Below are positions 45,196-53,287 of a stretch of DNA of 64,000 bases, one piece after another. A model generated the notes under the pieces. The model was not told the DNA's origin and made no database searches. It was given only the letters and a program-made list of their open reading frames with translations. This stretch comes from Microbacterium sp. 5K110 (lineage in GTDB: Bacteria > Actinomycetota > Actinomycetes > Actinomycetales > Microbacteriaceae), in the NCBI RefSeq assembly GCF_005774735.1, contig NZ_VBUM01000008.1:1-64000 (forward strand), written 5' to 3'. Position 1 is the stretch's first letter. The number at the start of each line of letters is the position of its first letter. The translations under genes and the position numbers were made by a program.

Positions 45196-45243
45196 CCCTC
45201 CCCGGCGGTCCTGGTTGGGAGGGGCCTTGGGGGGCTTCCCCCC
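45196..45243. other. G/C-tract hairpins, candidate packaging region
   Basis: CCCTCCC (45196) pairs with GGGAGGG (45217), and GGGGGG-CTT-CCCCCC (45229-45243) follows. The two stems sit in the non-coding gap just upstream of the HNH/terminase block, where cos sites of actinophages often lie. They could equally be a terminator for the gene ending at 45307. Confidence 0.35.
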
Positions 45244-45306
45244 ACCCTTTGAGGGCTGCCCGTGGGTCGGGTCGGGGGTGGTCTTGGGGAGCGCTGTGCG
45301 GCTGTC

Positions 45307-45549
45307 TCAGGGTGTGGGAGGTGTGGTGAGCGCTATGTGGTCTTCGAGGGTCTGAACGCGCTGTGTCCACTGTGTGTGGCCTTGGTGGAGGCCGGGGAGT
45401 CGGGTGGTGAGGTCTTGGCCGCGTTCGGTGTGGGTGCGTTCGTGTTCGCTCATGTCGGCGTACTCGGTGAGTTGGGCTTCGAACATGGCGACGAGCATCT
45501 TCGCGGTGACGAGCTGCTTCGCGGGGTCGCGTTCGGGTTGGGCGCTCAC
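45307..45549 (-). CDS. Small coiled-coil protein
   Basis: 80 aa (VSAQPERDPAKQLVTAKMLV...), charged and helical. GTG start overlaps the preceding stop (GTGA). No recognised family. Confidence 0.55.
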   Translation of the reverse strand: MSAQPERDPAKQLVTAKMLVAMFEAQLTEYADMSEHERTHTERGQDLTTRLPGLHQGHTQWTQRVQTLEDHIALTTPPTP

Positions 45550-45896
45550 GGGTGTGTGCCTCTCTGCTGGTGGGCGGTGCGGCCGCCTTCGCTGCGGTTG
45601 CACCCGGAGTGTTCGGGGCCTCGGTATCCGGTGCGGTCGGGTGTGTGTCCGAGGTCCCATGGTTCGCCGGGGTGGATGAACGGGTCGTCGGGTCGGAGAC
45701 AGTTCGGGTTCGCGCATCGGATCCGGCCGGTTTGCACTTCGATTTCCCAGGCGGCCCGGGTGCGTTCGTGATCGGGCCCGTACCCGCGTTGCTGTCTCGT
45801 GCCGCGCTGGCGTTCACGTTCGCGCTGGTGGGTGGTGCAGCGTGTGCCGGTGGTGAGGTTCGGGCATCCCGGGTGGGCGCAGACCTTCCGGGCCAT
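45546..45896 (-). CDS. HNH endonuclease domain protein
   Basis: 116 aa. N-terminal zinc site (CAHPGCPN...CTTH), then CANPNCLR and WDLGHTPDRTGYRGPEHSGCN, the core of a small phage HNH nuclease. Start overlaps the previous stop (TGATG). Second HNH close to the terminase. Confidence 0.75.
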   Translation of the reverse strand: MARKVCAHPGCPNLTTGTRCTTHQRERERQRGTRQQRGYGPDHERTRAAWEIEVQTGRIRCANPNCLRPDDPFIHPGEPWDLGHTPDRTGYRGPEHSGCNRSEGGRTAHQQRGTHP

Positions 45897-46033
45897 CAAT
45901 CGTACGAGCGGACGATCGACGGGAGGTCGTACTCGTCGCGGCAGCAGAACATGAGCGCCTTCTCCGACTCCCATGTGCGTTTGCAGTGGGGGCACTGGTA
46001 CAGGCCGAACGCCTCGAGCTCGTCAGGCGTCAT
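45896..46033 (-). CDS. Small zinc-ribbon protein
   Basis: 45 aa: MTPDELEAFGLYQCPHCKRT, then FCC near the end. Overlaps its neighbours (ATG inside the previous stop region, TGATG at the end). Function unknown. Confidence 0.6.
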   Translation of the reverse strand: MTPDELEAFGLYQCPHCKRTWESEKALMFCCRDEYDLPSIVRSYD

Positions 46034-46310
46034 CGTCTGCGTCTCCGTCGTTGAGCATGTGCCAGTGTGCGCGTTCCAGGACGACGCTCAGGAACTGCAC
46101 GATGCCGGATGCGTCTGTGGTTGACGTCTGCGGGCCGAGCGCGTACTGCGCTCCCGTGACCAGCGGCAGGACGTCGTCAGTTTCGGCCGTCTCGACCCGG
46201 GACGGCCAAGCACACAAGGCGATCAACGGGTGGGTGGTCGGCATCTCCACGGTCTCGGTCAGGTATGTGTGGATGGCGTCGTCGAGCCGCTCGAGCGGTG
46301 TGGTGCTCAT
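46023..46310 (-). CDS. Hypothetical phage protein
   Basis: 95 aa, acidic (MSTTPLERLDDAIHTYLTET...), ends NDGDADDDA. Start overlaps the previous stop (TGATG). Confidence 0.6.
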   Translation of the reverse strand: MSTTPLERLDDAIHTYLTETVEMPTTHPLIALCAWPSRVETAETDDVLPLVTGAQYALGPQTSTTDASGIVQFLSVVLERAHWHMLNDGDADDDA

Positions 46311-46489
46311 CAGCCCTCCAGCATGTGGGTGAGGTCGAGAACGGTCGCGCCGGCCGCTTGGAGGGCTGGGGTGTGTTGATGGCCGTGGTGGGCGCAGTAT
46401 GCGAGGGTTCCGCCGCCCGTGAGTTGGACGTGGATGTAGGCGCGGGCGTTGCACTGGTCGCAGGATACGAACACGGCGACGTCAGTCAT
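46310..46489 (-). CDS. DUF7455-like small zinc protein
   Basis: 59 aa. CDQCNARAYIHVQLTGGGTL and CAHHGHQH match the actinobacterial DUF7455 pattern (CxxC...CxHH). Probably binds one zinc. Function unknown. Confidence 0.7.
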   Translation of the reverse strand: MTDVAVFVSCDQCNARAYIHVQLTGGGTLAYCAHHGHQHTPALQAAGATVLDLTHMLEG

Positions 46490-46688
46490 CACCGTTCTCC
46501 TCGCTGAGGTAGGCGGACACGATGTCGCAGCACACGCCGATCGCGTGCTCACCGCACACCGGGCAGCGCAGGGGCTGGTTGAGGATGCGCCAGCGTCTCC
46601 CGCAGGAGCAGATGACGTCGCGGCTGTCGCTTCCGGGGGTGTGATCCCAGTGGAGGAGCAGGTGCCAGAGGAGGGTGATGGTGCGCAT
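46482..46688 (-). CDS. Small Cys-rich protein
   Basis: 68 aa with CSCGRRW and CPVCGEH, a zinc-ribbon arrangement. Start MRTITLLWHLLLHW at 46688. Overlaps the next gene by 8 nt. Confidence 0.6.
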   Translation of the reverse strand: MRTITLLWHLLLHWDHTPGSDSRDVICSCGRRWRILNQPLRCPVCGEHAIGVCCDIVSAYLSEENGDD

Positions 46689-46840
46689 GTTCGACTCCGT
46701 CGTCGAGGTTCGAAAGTTTGCCCCAGGCCGTCGTACGCGCTTCTCGGCCGCTCTCCCGGGATAACCGTCGGGATCACCTGGGGTCTTCTGCGAGGGCTGC
46801 AGCTTCCGCGTCGGGCATTTCCCAAACACGCCTCGCATTG

Positions 46841-46912
46841 CTCCGGGGGCTGGGATCGAACCAGCGCGCTATCGATTAACAGTCGATTGCTCTGCCGCTG
46901 AGCTACCCCGGA
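46841..46912 (-). tRNA. Phage tRNA-Asn(GTT)
   Basis: 72-nt cloverleaf: acceptor TCCGGGG with CCCCGGA, D arm GCTC/GAGC, anticodon arm ATCGA-CTGTTAA-TCGAT with anticodon GTT, T arm GCTGG-TTCGATC-CCAGC, discriminator G. No mismatches in any stem. CCA is not encoded. Confidence 0.93.
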
Positions 46913-46919
46913 AGGGTGT

Positions 46920-46959
46920 GAGAGGCGCCGACTCTCGACTCGTCGGGTCGGCGCCTCTC
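46920..46959 (-). terminator. Long hairpin upstream of tRNA-Asn
   Basis: GAGAGGCGCCGAC (46920-46932) and GTCGGCGCCTCTC (46947-46959): a 13-bp perfect stem, 14-nt loop. In transcription order it precedes the tRNA, so it may be a processing or attenuation site. Confidence 0.6.
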
Positions 46960-47427
46960 GGGGGCCGGTGCAGGTGTCCCTCCGCGATGTCGGCGCGGTC
47001 ATGGGGATCCTTGATCGAGTGAGGAACCACACACTCGGTGAACACCGGGGTCAGGGCCCACGGCAGGGAGGAGCGGACGCGGCAGCACACCGTGGCTGCG
47101 GGCGTCATGGTCGGCTCGGACTCCCCGCCGTGGGAGCGGGTAGGGCAGGTTCATCTGCAAGAGGGAAACAGCGAAGCGCCCGGAGCTGATCAGGCATCCG
47201 AGCGCTTCTACGCTGTGAGGGTGCTTTCGGGAGGCATTACTCCCTACCGGCCGTTGGCCCCCGTCGTCATGGACGATTCGCGGTAGGGCTATAGTAGCGC
47301 GCCACATGGGGGTCCGGGAAGTGGTGGCACGACGAAGCCCCCGGGAACCGGATGTCGGTTGCTCACGGAGGCATCGTCGTGTTCCTGTCCTGTTCGACAG
47401 GTTTCTCTGATCTTGAAGGTAAGGGGA
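46960..47427. other. Gene-poor interval with hairpin
   Basis: About 470 bp without a convincing gene. An 11-of-12-bp hairpin lies at 47173-47208 (GAAGCGC and GCGCTTC outer arms). All frames here are Arg/Pro-rich and run through the tRNA or hairpins. May hold a promoter or small RNA. Confidence 0.4.
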
Positions 47428-47706
47428 TCAAGTACTCTCCCCGGTGGATGCCTGGAAAACACGGCGTGTCGCGTCCTGTGCGGCTTCCTCAGCTCGTTTC
47501 AGTGCCCGGAGGCGGTACTGGTGCGGGGGCCAGTTCTTGAGGCGTTCACGCCACCATTTCATGAGCACCCGCTCGTCCACGACTCGCACGTTCTGCCCGT
47601 TGCGGACCTCCCATCCCATCGGGAGGCCCTGACGTCGCCAGTGCCGGATCGTGTTCATCGACCTGCCCGTCTTCTTGGCCGCTTGCCGGTAGGTGAGTAG
47701 GGGCAT
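47428..47706 (-). CDS. MerR/excisionase-type HTH protein
   Basis: 92 aa. Winged-helix motif LTYRQAAKKTGRSMNTIRHW..GLPMGWEVRNGQNVRVVDE, then a basic helix (WWRERLKNW). DNA-binding; possibly controls late genes. Short 3-nt gap from the previous gene. Confidence 0.7.
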   Translation of the reverse strand: MPLLTYRQAAKKTGRSMNTIRHWRRQGLPMGWEVRNGQNVRVVDERVLMKWWRERLKNWPPHQYRLRALKRAEEAAQDATRRVFQASTGEST

Positions 47707-47709
47707 CCG

Positions 47710-47961
47710 TCACCCGCCCTGGTCGCGCTGCTGCCGGTTCCGCTCCCGTGTCTCCCGGATGCGCGCCTGGCGGCGGTTCTCGGACTCTTGGAGAGCTCGC
47801 GCTCCTGCTGCTCGCTCGGTGCGCCGGTCGGCCTCCCACCGCATGATCCGGGCGGTCATCAGCTCCCGCTCCCAGATCGGGAGTGACTGGACCTCCTGCA
47901 GCATCTCGTGCACGGGCTCGTCTTCGGTGGCGTGCACCTCGAATACGATGGAGACGGTCAC
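47710..47961 (-). CDS. Hypothetical coiled-coil protein
   Basis: 83 aa; the C-terminal half is an Arg/Glu-rich helix (RRTERAAGARALQESENRRQ). GTG start with GGGAG upstream. No known family. Confidence 0.6.
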   Translation of the reverse strand: MTVSIVFEVHATEDEPVHEMLQEVQSLPIWERELMTARIMRWEADRRTERAAGARALQESENRRQARIRETRERNRQQRDQGG

Positions 47962-47995
47962 GACGTACTCCCAGGCGACGGAACACTCGATCCGG

Positions 47996-48286
47996 TCACC
48001 AGAGCTTCCTCTCGTCGCGTGAGCGCACGGGCGAGAATGCCAGTAGCTCCGTCGCCGCCTCGCGGCATGCCGTGCAACGCGTGCCGCCGCGCACCGCGTC
48101 TGCGATGCGCTGGTGCTCGGCGGCTACCTTGCAGTGTTTCGTGCAGAGGTAGCCGTAGCCGCCGCACAGGCGGCATACCGCCTCCCACTCGACCGACGCC
48201 GCACATTCGCCGTCGTGGTCGCACTCTTGCGGGAGGTCCATTTCGAGCGCGTGCAGAGACAGGGACGTTTCCTCATCGAGAAGCAT
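47996..48286 (-). CDS. Zinc-finger-like protein
   Basis: 96 aa with CDHDGECA, CRLCGGYGYLCTKHC and CTACRE, so probably two zinc sites. ATG 48286 has GGGAG 5 nt upstream; ATG 48298 is an alternative. Confidence 0.6.
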   Translation of the reverse strand: MLLDEETSLSLHALEMDLPQECDHDGECAASVEWEAVCRLCGGYGYLCTKHCKVAAEHQRIADAVRGGTRCTACREAATELLAFSPVRSRDERKLW

Positions 48287-48518
48287 CGGGGCTCCCATTC
48301 GCGTGGTCGCGGATCAGCTCGCCGCCCTCGTCCTCGTAACACGACGGGCACCACCGGCCCCGGCGGGTTCGGACGCCGCGGTAACCGCAGGCGTTGCACG
48401 TCGCGTTCGGCTTGCGTCGGAACCTCCGTGCCCAGAGGCGCAGGCGAGTCCAGGGGGTTGGCTCCCAATCGAACGGGTCGCCGATGCGGAAGCCCAGCAG
48501 GATCAGTAGTCGCTTCAT
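48273..48518 (-). CDS. Zinc-ribbon protein
   Basis: 81 aa: hydrophobic N terminus (MKRLLILLGF), then CNACGYRG...CPSC zinc ribbon and an acidic end. GAGGAGGACC before the ATG. Overlaps the next gene. Confidence 0.65.
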   Translation of the reverse strand: MKRLLILLGFRIGDPFDWEPTPWTRLRLWARRFRRKPNATCNACGYRGVRTRRGRWCPSCYEDEGGELIRDHANGSPDASR

Positions 48519-48616
48519 CGGTCCTCCTCGGTACGGTTCGGGTGGTTCCACCCCATGCGGTCCTGGGTGCGGGACAGGGCACCCAAAGCCACAAGGTCGG
48601 GGCGCGCGTCACTCAT
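48515..48616 (-). CDS. Very small ORF (33 aa)
   Basis: MSDARPDLVALGALSRTQDR..., with GGGGG before the ATG and a TGA that overlaps the next start (ATGA). Supported by spacing only. Confidence 0.45.
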   Translation of the reverse strand: MSDARPDLVALGALSRTQDRMGWNHPNRTEEDR

Positions 48617-49292
48617 CGGGACCCCCATCCGCGTGGTTGGTGGGTTCGGTCATTTCGGTTCCTTCCTCGATCTGCTGGGTAAAGGTCTCCCCGCAGGAAC
48701 GGCACACGCCCACACGAGCCACCCCACCGCCCCGGGTGTCCACGTAGTCCCAGGTGACCTTGTGACGTCCGCATGTGTCGCACATGCCCGGGCGTGGGTG
48801 TGGGTGGATGCCGTGGACGGCTTTGAGTCGGCGGACGGTGGAGAACAGTTCCCGTTCGTCCTCGGTGAGGGCGAGGGTGTGGGCGGTGGGTGCGTGGTGG
48901 ATCAGCCACCCCACCGTCAGGAGGGCCGCGTCCTTCGCCGTGGACGGGGACGTGAGCGCCCCGCCGGCAAGGTCAGGGGCATTCTGGCGGGTGTCCTCGG
49001 CGCGTTCCCACACGGCCGCCGCATACCCCGTCAACAGGCCCCACAGGTACCCGGCGTCACGGGTGAGGGTTTCGTCGATCGTGTCGCCCAGGTCCCGGTG
49101 CTCGTTCCCGCCCGTGATCTGCAGCCGGTCGAACCTCGACCCGCCCCTCGAGACCCCGATGGTGGGTTGCGCGAGGGTGACGAGCATGGAGAGGACGTCG
49201 GGGATCTGCCCCAGGTGGTGCTCGAACTGGTGCACCCACCGGCGGTAGTCGTGGTCCGCCTGCTGCTCTGTGGTGAAGCCGATATCGGTCAT
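48609..49292 (-). CDS. Hypothetical protein with C-terminal zinc ribbon
   Basis: 227 aa. Helical body (DHDYRRWVHQFEHHLGQIPD) and a Cys4 ribbon at the end (CDTCGRHKVTW...CRSCGETF). ATG overlaps the methylase stop (ATGA). Confidence 0.65.
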   Translation of the reverse strand: MTDIGFTTEQQADHDYRRWVHQFEHHLGQIPDVLSMLVTLAQPTIGVSRGGSRFDRLQITGGNEHRDLGDTIDETLTRDAGYLWGLLTGYAAAVWERAEDTRQNAPDLAGGALTSPSTAKDAALLTVGWLIHHAPTAHTLALTEDERELFSTVRRLKAVHGIHPHPRPGMCDTCGRHKVTWDYVDTRGGGVARVGVCRSCGETFTQQIEEGTEMTEPTNHADGGPDE

Positions 49293-50536
49293 GCCGCCAG
49301 CTCCCACTCGATGGCCGGCACACCAGGGCGGGCGAGCAGCATTCGCAGCGCAGCGATGGCCTGCTGCAGCACGACACCGTTGCCGCACGCCTTGAGCTGC
49401 TCCGCCCGAGACAGCCCGACGACGGATGCCGTCACCCATCCGAAAGGCCAGCCCATCATCCACTCGGTGAGCTCCGGGTTCAGGCGGGCCTTCCCACCCT
49501 TCCCGTCCATCCGCACCGGCGACGGGGCGAGGCGACCCATGACCGCCTCCCACCGCGCGATCGCGGCGGCGTACGGACCCCATCCAGCCGCGGCATCTAC
49601 GGCCGCGCCGGGGAGGAGCCTCTCGTCCGCACGAGCACCTGAGCGTGTGGCATGCCCTCCCGTAGCGTCTGCCACCTGAGGCGTCGGCAGTAGCCGGCCA
49701 CCGGTTCCGATGAGTCCGTTCTCCGCGATGATCGCCAGATCGGTGACTACCTCGCGGCCCGGCTTCTTGCGGAGGTGCTCGCTCGGGCTGTTCCCTGACG
49801 GCTGAGCAACCGGTGTCGGCAGAAGTGTCAGCTCGGAGCCGTCAGGTGACCGGTCAGCGCGAGTATCTGCCCCGTAAGACGGAGAGCCTGACCCCGCTCC
49901 TTCGCCACGTCCGGGTGCAGTGGTCCGCCCCCGTCCTCGTCCGCTACCGGGGTGCGTAGTAACGGTTCGCTCGGTCGGCCAGGCGAGGATGAAGACTCGG
50001 AGTCGACCGTGGGGGGCGCCGATGTCGGATGCTCGGATGCTCGTCCATTCCGCATCGAACCCGAGCGCGGCCAGGTCAGCGAGAACGGCTCCGAGTGCCC
50101 GCAGAGCAGGTTCACTCGGTTCGTCTCCCAGACACCACGGGCAGGGTTCCACGTCGCTATGTGCTTCGGCACTGAGGAGGCCTCCAACGTTCTCGATGAC
50201 GACCCAGTCGGGTCGGTCTTCTGCGATTGAGCGGGCGAACTCCGACCAGAGGCCGGAGCGGGTGCCGTCGCGGAGACCCGCGCGGGCGCCGGACACGGAC
50301 ACGTCCTGGCAGGGGAACCCGCCGGCGCGGACGTGCGTGTGCGGGACGGTCGTGAAGTCGACCTTCGTGACGTCGCCGTAGTTCGGCACGTCGGGGTAGT
50401 GGTGCGCGAGCACCTTCGACGGGGCGGCGTCGAACTCGCAGAACCACGCCGGCCGGGTGCCGAACACCTCGCCGACAGCACGGCCCAGCATCCCGGTACC
50501 GGCGAACAGTTCACCTGACAAGATCTCGTCTCTCAT
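49289..50536 (-). CDS. DNA (cytosine-5) methyltransferase
   Basis: 415 aa, motifs in order: I ELFAGTGMLG (9-18), IV GGFPCQDVS with catalytic Cys76, VI ENVGG (115-119), VIII HGRLRVFILAW, a variable target-recognition region (~210-330), and X ACGNGVV. No restriction enzyme is adjacent, so it is an orphan phage methylase that probably shields phage DNA from host restriction. ATG overlaps the WhiB gene stop (ATGA). Confidence 0.9.
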   Translation of the reverse strand: MRDEILSGELFAGTGMLGRAVGEVFGTRPAWFCEFDAAPSKVLAHHYPDVPNYGDVTKVDFTTVPHTHVRAGGFPCQDVSVSGARAGLRDGTRSGLWSEFARSIAEDRPDWVVIENVGGLLSAEAHSDVEPCPWCLGDEPSEPALRALGAVLADLAALGFDAEWTSIRASDIGAPHGRLRVFILAWPTERTVTTHPGSGRGRGRTTAPGRGEGAGSGSPSYGADTRADRSPDGSELTLLPTPVAQPSGNSPSEHLRKKPGREVVTDLAIIAENGLIGTGGRLLPTPQVADATGGHATRSGARADERLLPGAAVDAAAGWGPYAAAIARWEAVMGRLAPSPVRMDGKGGKARLNPELTEWMMGWPFGWVTASVVGLSRAEQLKACGNGVVLQQAIAALRMLLARPGVPAIEWELAA

Positions 50537-50826
50537 GCCGCCCAGTCCTTTCGAAGTTCCTTCAGCTGCAGTGCGCTCTTCCCGCCCCAGATGCCCTCGT
50601 CCTGCTTCGTGCGCAGCGCGAAGGCAAGACACTGGACCCGCACGGTGCACTCGGCGCAGACCCGCTTCGCGCTCTTCGTGCTCCCGCCCTTCTCCGGGAA
50701 GAAGATCTCCGGGTCGGTCTCGGCGCAGCGGGCTTCCTGCATCCACGGCTCGGGGGTGATGAGGGATGCGGTGCCGGACCATTGCACGTGCGGGTGCACG
50801 TGGGTGCCGGGGATCAGTTGGTCCAT
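50533..50826 (-). CDS. WhiB-family iron-sulfur regulator
   Basis: 97 aa with the four cluster cysteines Cys34, 57, 60 and 66 (ARCAETDPEIFFPEKG...VCAECTVRVQC) and the EGIWGG turn. WhiB proteins bind sigma factor A and DNA in actinobacteria; phage versions such as WhiBTM4 interfere with host WhiB. RBS GCAGGAG. Confidence 0.88.
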   Translation of the reverse strand: MDQLIPGTHVHPHVQWSGTASLITPEPWMQEARCAETDPEIFFPEKGGSTKSAKRVCAECTVRVQCLAFALRTKQDEGIWGGKSALQLKELRKDWAA

Positions 50827-50975
50827 CGGGTTTCTCCTGCTGCTTGATCTGCTCGGTACGCCGCGTGGCAGTCCTCGCAGTGGACGTCTGGCCAGTCGGC
50901 GGGTTTGGTGGTCTTCCGGCCGCAGTACCCGCGGCCAGGGGCACCGGGCGCGCACACCCGGGATGACTCGGTCAC
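50814..50975 (-). CDS. Small CxxC protein
   Basis: 53 aa, CAPGAPGRGYCGRK and CEDCHAAYRAD. GTG start overlaps the prior stop (GTGA). Unknown function. Confidence 0.55.
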   Translation of the reverse strand: MTESSRVCAPGAPGRGYCGRKTTKPADWPDVHCEDCHAAYRADQAAGETRWTN

Positions 50976-51253
50976 AGGGGGACGAGTCGGATCAGGTCGC
51001 TGAGGACGCCACGCGCTCCACAGGAGCCGTGGAATGCGGCGTCGAGGGATGCGGCCACGATGACGCCGTGAGGGCCGCAGACGAGGCCACACTGCTTCCC
51101 GCAGTGGGAGCAGAGCGCGGCGAGCTTCGCGGGGTGGCCGCATGTGATCCCGCGGATCTTCCACACGCAGCCGGGTTCGTCGTCGGCGTGCTCGGCGAGG
51201 TGACGGAGGACCTCGTCGTCGCGCTGCTCGACCGGGGACAGGGTGGCGGTCAC
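50972..51253 (-). CDS. Cys-rich hypothetical protein
   Basis: 93 aa with CVWKIRGITCGH and CSHCGKQCGLVCGPHG. GTG start overlaps the previous stop. Zinc-binding likely. Confidence 0.6.
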   Translation of the reverse strand: MTATLSPVEQRDDEVLRHLAEHADDEPGCVWKIRGITCGHPAKLAALCSHCGKQCGLVCGPHGVIVAASLDAAFHGSCGARGVLSDLIRLVPL

Positions 51254-51681
51254 GACGTCGCTCCGATCTGCGCGAGGATCCGCGCGGTCGTGTCGTCGTC
51301 GAGGCGGCGGAGGCCGAGCGCGCCGCGGTACGGGATCGGCTCGGCCAGGGCGCGCGGGTTCGCGAGGAACATGTGCCACTGCCCCATCTCGGACCAGGGC
51401 GTGCATTCGCACAGACGTTTCCTCGGGTCGTGCACGTTCACGAGGTCGACGACGCCGATAATCGCTCCGAGCGGACGCATGTGGCTTCCGTCTTCATCAA
51501 CCGCGATGGGCGCATACAGCGGAGGCGGGCAGATCGTGGCATCCATGTCGTACGCGAGGCCAGCGTGGATCGCGATGGGTCCGCGGTAGTCCCCGGCGAT
51601 GTTCCGCACTCGGTTCTCGACGGTCTTCCCGCCGTGGATGATGGCCCACGCCCACGGCTGGCGAACGGTGAGGATCCTCAT
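51250..51681 (-). CDS. ASCH/PUA-like domain protein
   Basis: 143 aa. Starts MRILTVRQPWAWAIIHGGKTVENR, the classic ASCH opening, followed by GPIAIHAG and GAIIGVVDLVNVH. ASCH proteins bind or process nucleic acid; substrate unknown. ATG overlaps the previous stop (ATGA). Confidence 0.85.
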   Translation of the reverse strand: MRILTVRQPWAWAIIHGGKTVENRVRNIAGDYRGPIAIHAGLAYDMDATICPPPLYAPIAVDEDGSHMRPLGAIIGVVDLVNVHDPRKRLCECTPWSEMGQWHMFLANPRALAEPIPYRGALGLRRLDDDTTARILAQIGATS

Positions 51682-52094
51682 GACCGCACCCCCGGTGCTT
51701 CGACCGGGCCAGGGCAGGCGGACACCTGGATCGCGGTGCTCGTCGCCCGGGTCCCGCAGCGTGCGCACACGGGGTTGGTCGAGAACGTGTCCTCGGTCCA
51801 CCGCCAGTCGTGCAAGAGCACACCCTCTGCCTCCCGGATGATGCCTTCGATCCGCGTGTCCACGTCGAACCCGTGCTGTGCGGTTCTGTGCGCCCGCTGC
51901 ACGCCCGATTCCCCCGCCGCCTTCTCCGCATCCCCGGCCGCCGCGATGAGCTGGTACGCGAGCGCACGCGCCGTCTCCGGCAGCATGTGGGTCCGGTGAC
52001 CGTCCGGGGTGGGGAACGTGAGCAGTTCCACCTCCCCGTCATCCGTCCAATCCGCCTCAGCGATCGGAACCGTCTTCGACTCCTGGAGGATCAC
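51678..52094 (-). CDS. Hypothetical protein
   Basis: 138 aa; a helical middle (LPETARALAYQLIAAAGDAEK) and a CARCGTRATSTAIQVSAC segment near the end. GTG start with AAAGGGG. No recognised family. Confidence 0.6.
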   Translation of the reverse strand: MILQESKTVPIAEADWTDDGEVELLTFPTPDGHRTHMLPETARALAYQLIAAAGDAEKAAGESGVQRAHRTAQHGFDVDTRIEGIIREAEGVLLHDWRWTEDTFSTNPVCARCGTRATSTAIQVSACPGPVEAPGVRS

Positions 52095-52621
52095 AGCCCT
52101 GCCCCTTTCATCCGACGCTGGTTCATCCGCTGTTCGCGCGCAGTGGCCCAGCGAACGTTCCCAGGTTCGTAGTTGCCGTCGTTGTCGATCCGATCAATCG
52201 AGTAGCCCGGTCCGGGCGGGTCGCCCATGTATGCAGCGAACGACTCGAACGACGCATCCCACTCGGCGCACACCCGAATGCCGCGGCCTCCATAGCGCGG
52301 GAAGTCAGCGGCAGTCGGGTTACCGCACCGCCGCCGCATCAGGAGCCACCGGTTGTAGAGACTGGTCCGACGAGTGGGACCCGCTTGCCCATGAGTCATG
52401 GACAGCCGCCACTGCTCGCGCTTCACGCATCCGCATGACGTCGTCCGGCCCGTGCGCAGCTGCACACCGCGAACTATGGCCGTCCGCCCGCAGTCGCACG
52501 CACAGGACCAGAGAGCCTGACGATTTGGCGTGGACCCCGCCCAATGCAGAACGGTGAGCTTCCCGAACCTCTCGCCGCTCATGTCCTTGACCAGCACGTG
52601 CGGTCCCTGGCGTTCATTCAT
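52091..52621 (-). CDS. HNH endonuclease (homing type)
   Basis: 176 aa. N-terminal zinc region (WSCACDCGRTAIVRG...TSCGC) and a C-terminal HNH of homing type (YSIDRIDNDGNYEPGNVRWAT). Third HNH gene of the prophage; may be a free-standing homing gene inserted next to ssb. Confidence 0.8.
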   Translation of the reverse strand: MNERQGPHVLVKDMSGERFGKLTVLHWAGSTPNRQALWSCACDCGRTAIVRGVQLRTGRTTSCGCVKREQWRLSMTHGQAGPTRRTSLYNRWLLMRRRCGNPTAADFPRYGGRGIRVCAEWDASFESFAAYMGDPPGPGYSIDRIDNDGNYEPGNVRWATAREQRMNQRRMKGAGL

Positions 52622-52833
52622 TCCTTCGTCTCCTCGATGCTCAGCCCGGCGCGCACCGCGGCGCGCAAGGCGTTCCTGCGTTCGACGCGCACCCGCGACG
52701 CGTCAGTGACCTTCGTCTCGTGCTCCAGCGCGGTCGCACCCATCGCGAGCACCGCGATCTAGTTCGCCAACCGGAGTTGCGCCGTCAGGTCGTCGATCGC
52801 GTCGACCTGCGTGCGCCTCCCTGACGCGCTCAA
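52618..52833 (-). pseudogene. Small gene interrupted by in-frame amber
   Basis: TTG at 52833 overlaps the ssb stop and opens [24 protein letters not shown], then TAG (52759-52761), then IAVLAMGATALEHETKVTDA... to TGA 52618, which overlaps the HNH start (ATGA). A single change from GAG to TAG would explain the break. The second part could restart at an internal GTG or ATG. Confidence 0.55.
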
Positions 52834-53276
52834 AACGGGGTCTCCGAATCGGAGGAGCCGGGAGTGATCCACGGCTCGTCAGCGGGCGCTTGACGCTGCC
52901 CAGACCCACCCCCACCGGAACGGGTCACCTGCGCCGTCGCGTAGCGGAGCGAGGGGCCGATCTCGTCGACCTCCAGCTCGATCGCCGTGCGGTTCTGGCC
53001 CTCGCGGTCCTGGTAGGCCCGCTGCTTGAGCCGGCCCTGCGCGATCACCCGGGTGCCCTTCGTGATCGACTGCCCGACGTGCTCCGCCGGGTCACCCCAG
53101 ACCGAGCAGCGGAGGAACAGGGCATCCCCGTCCTTCCACTCGTTCGACTGCCGGTCGAATGCCCGTGGGGTCGACGCGATGGTGAAGTTCGCGACGGGCT
53201 TGCCGTTCTGCGCATACCGCAGCTCCGGATCCGCGACCGCGTTCCCGACGACGGTGATGATGGTTTCATTGGCCAT
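52830..53276 (-). CDS. ssb: Single-stranded DNA-binding protein
   Basis: 148 aa. OB-fold start [21 protein letters not shown] with [11 protein letters not shown] and [18 protein letters not shown], a Gly-rich linker, and an acidic tip ending SDSETPF that resembles the protein-docking tail of bacterial SSB. Works with the helicase and Sak4-like ATPase. Confidence 0.92.
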   Translation of the reverse strand: MANETIITVVGNAVADPELRYAQNGKPVANFTIASTPRAFDRQSNEWKDGDALFLRCSVWGDPAEHVGQSITKGTRVIAQGRLKQRAYQDREGQNRTAIELEVDEIGPSLRYATAQVTRSGGGGSGQRQAPADEPWITPGSSDSETPF

Positions 53277-53287
53277 GCTGTGCCTCC

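Noticed and set aside
46869..47108. 79-aa minus ORF running through tRNA-Asn
   Set aside because: Ends inside the tRNA and crosses a long hairpin; no ribosome site.
49289..50955. Complete restriction-modification system
   Set aside because: No restriction endonuclease or specificity subunit is next to the methylase; the HNH genes nearby are of phage packaging or homing type.
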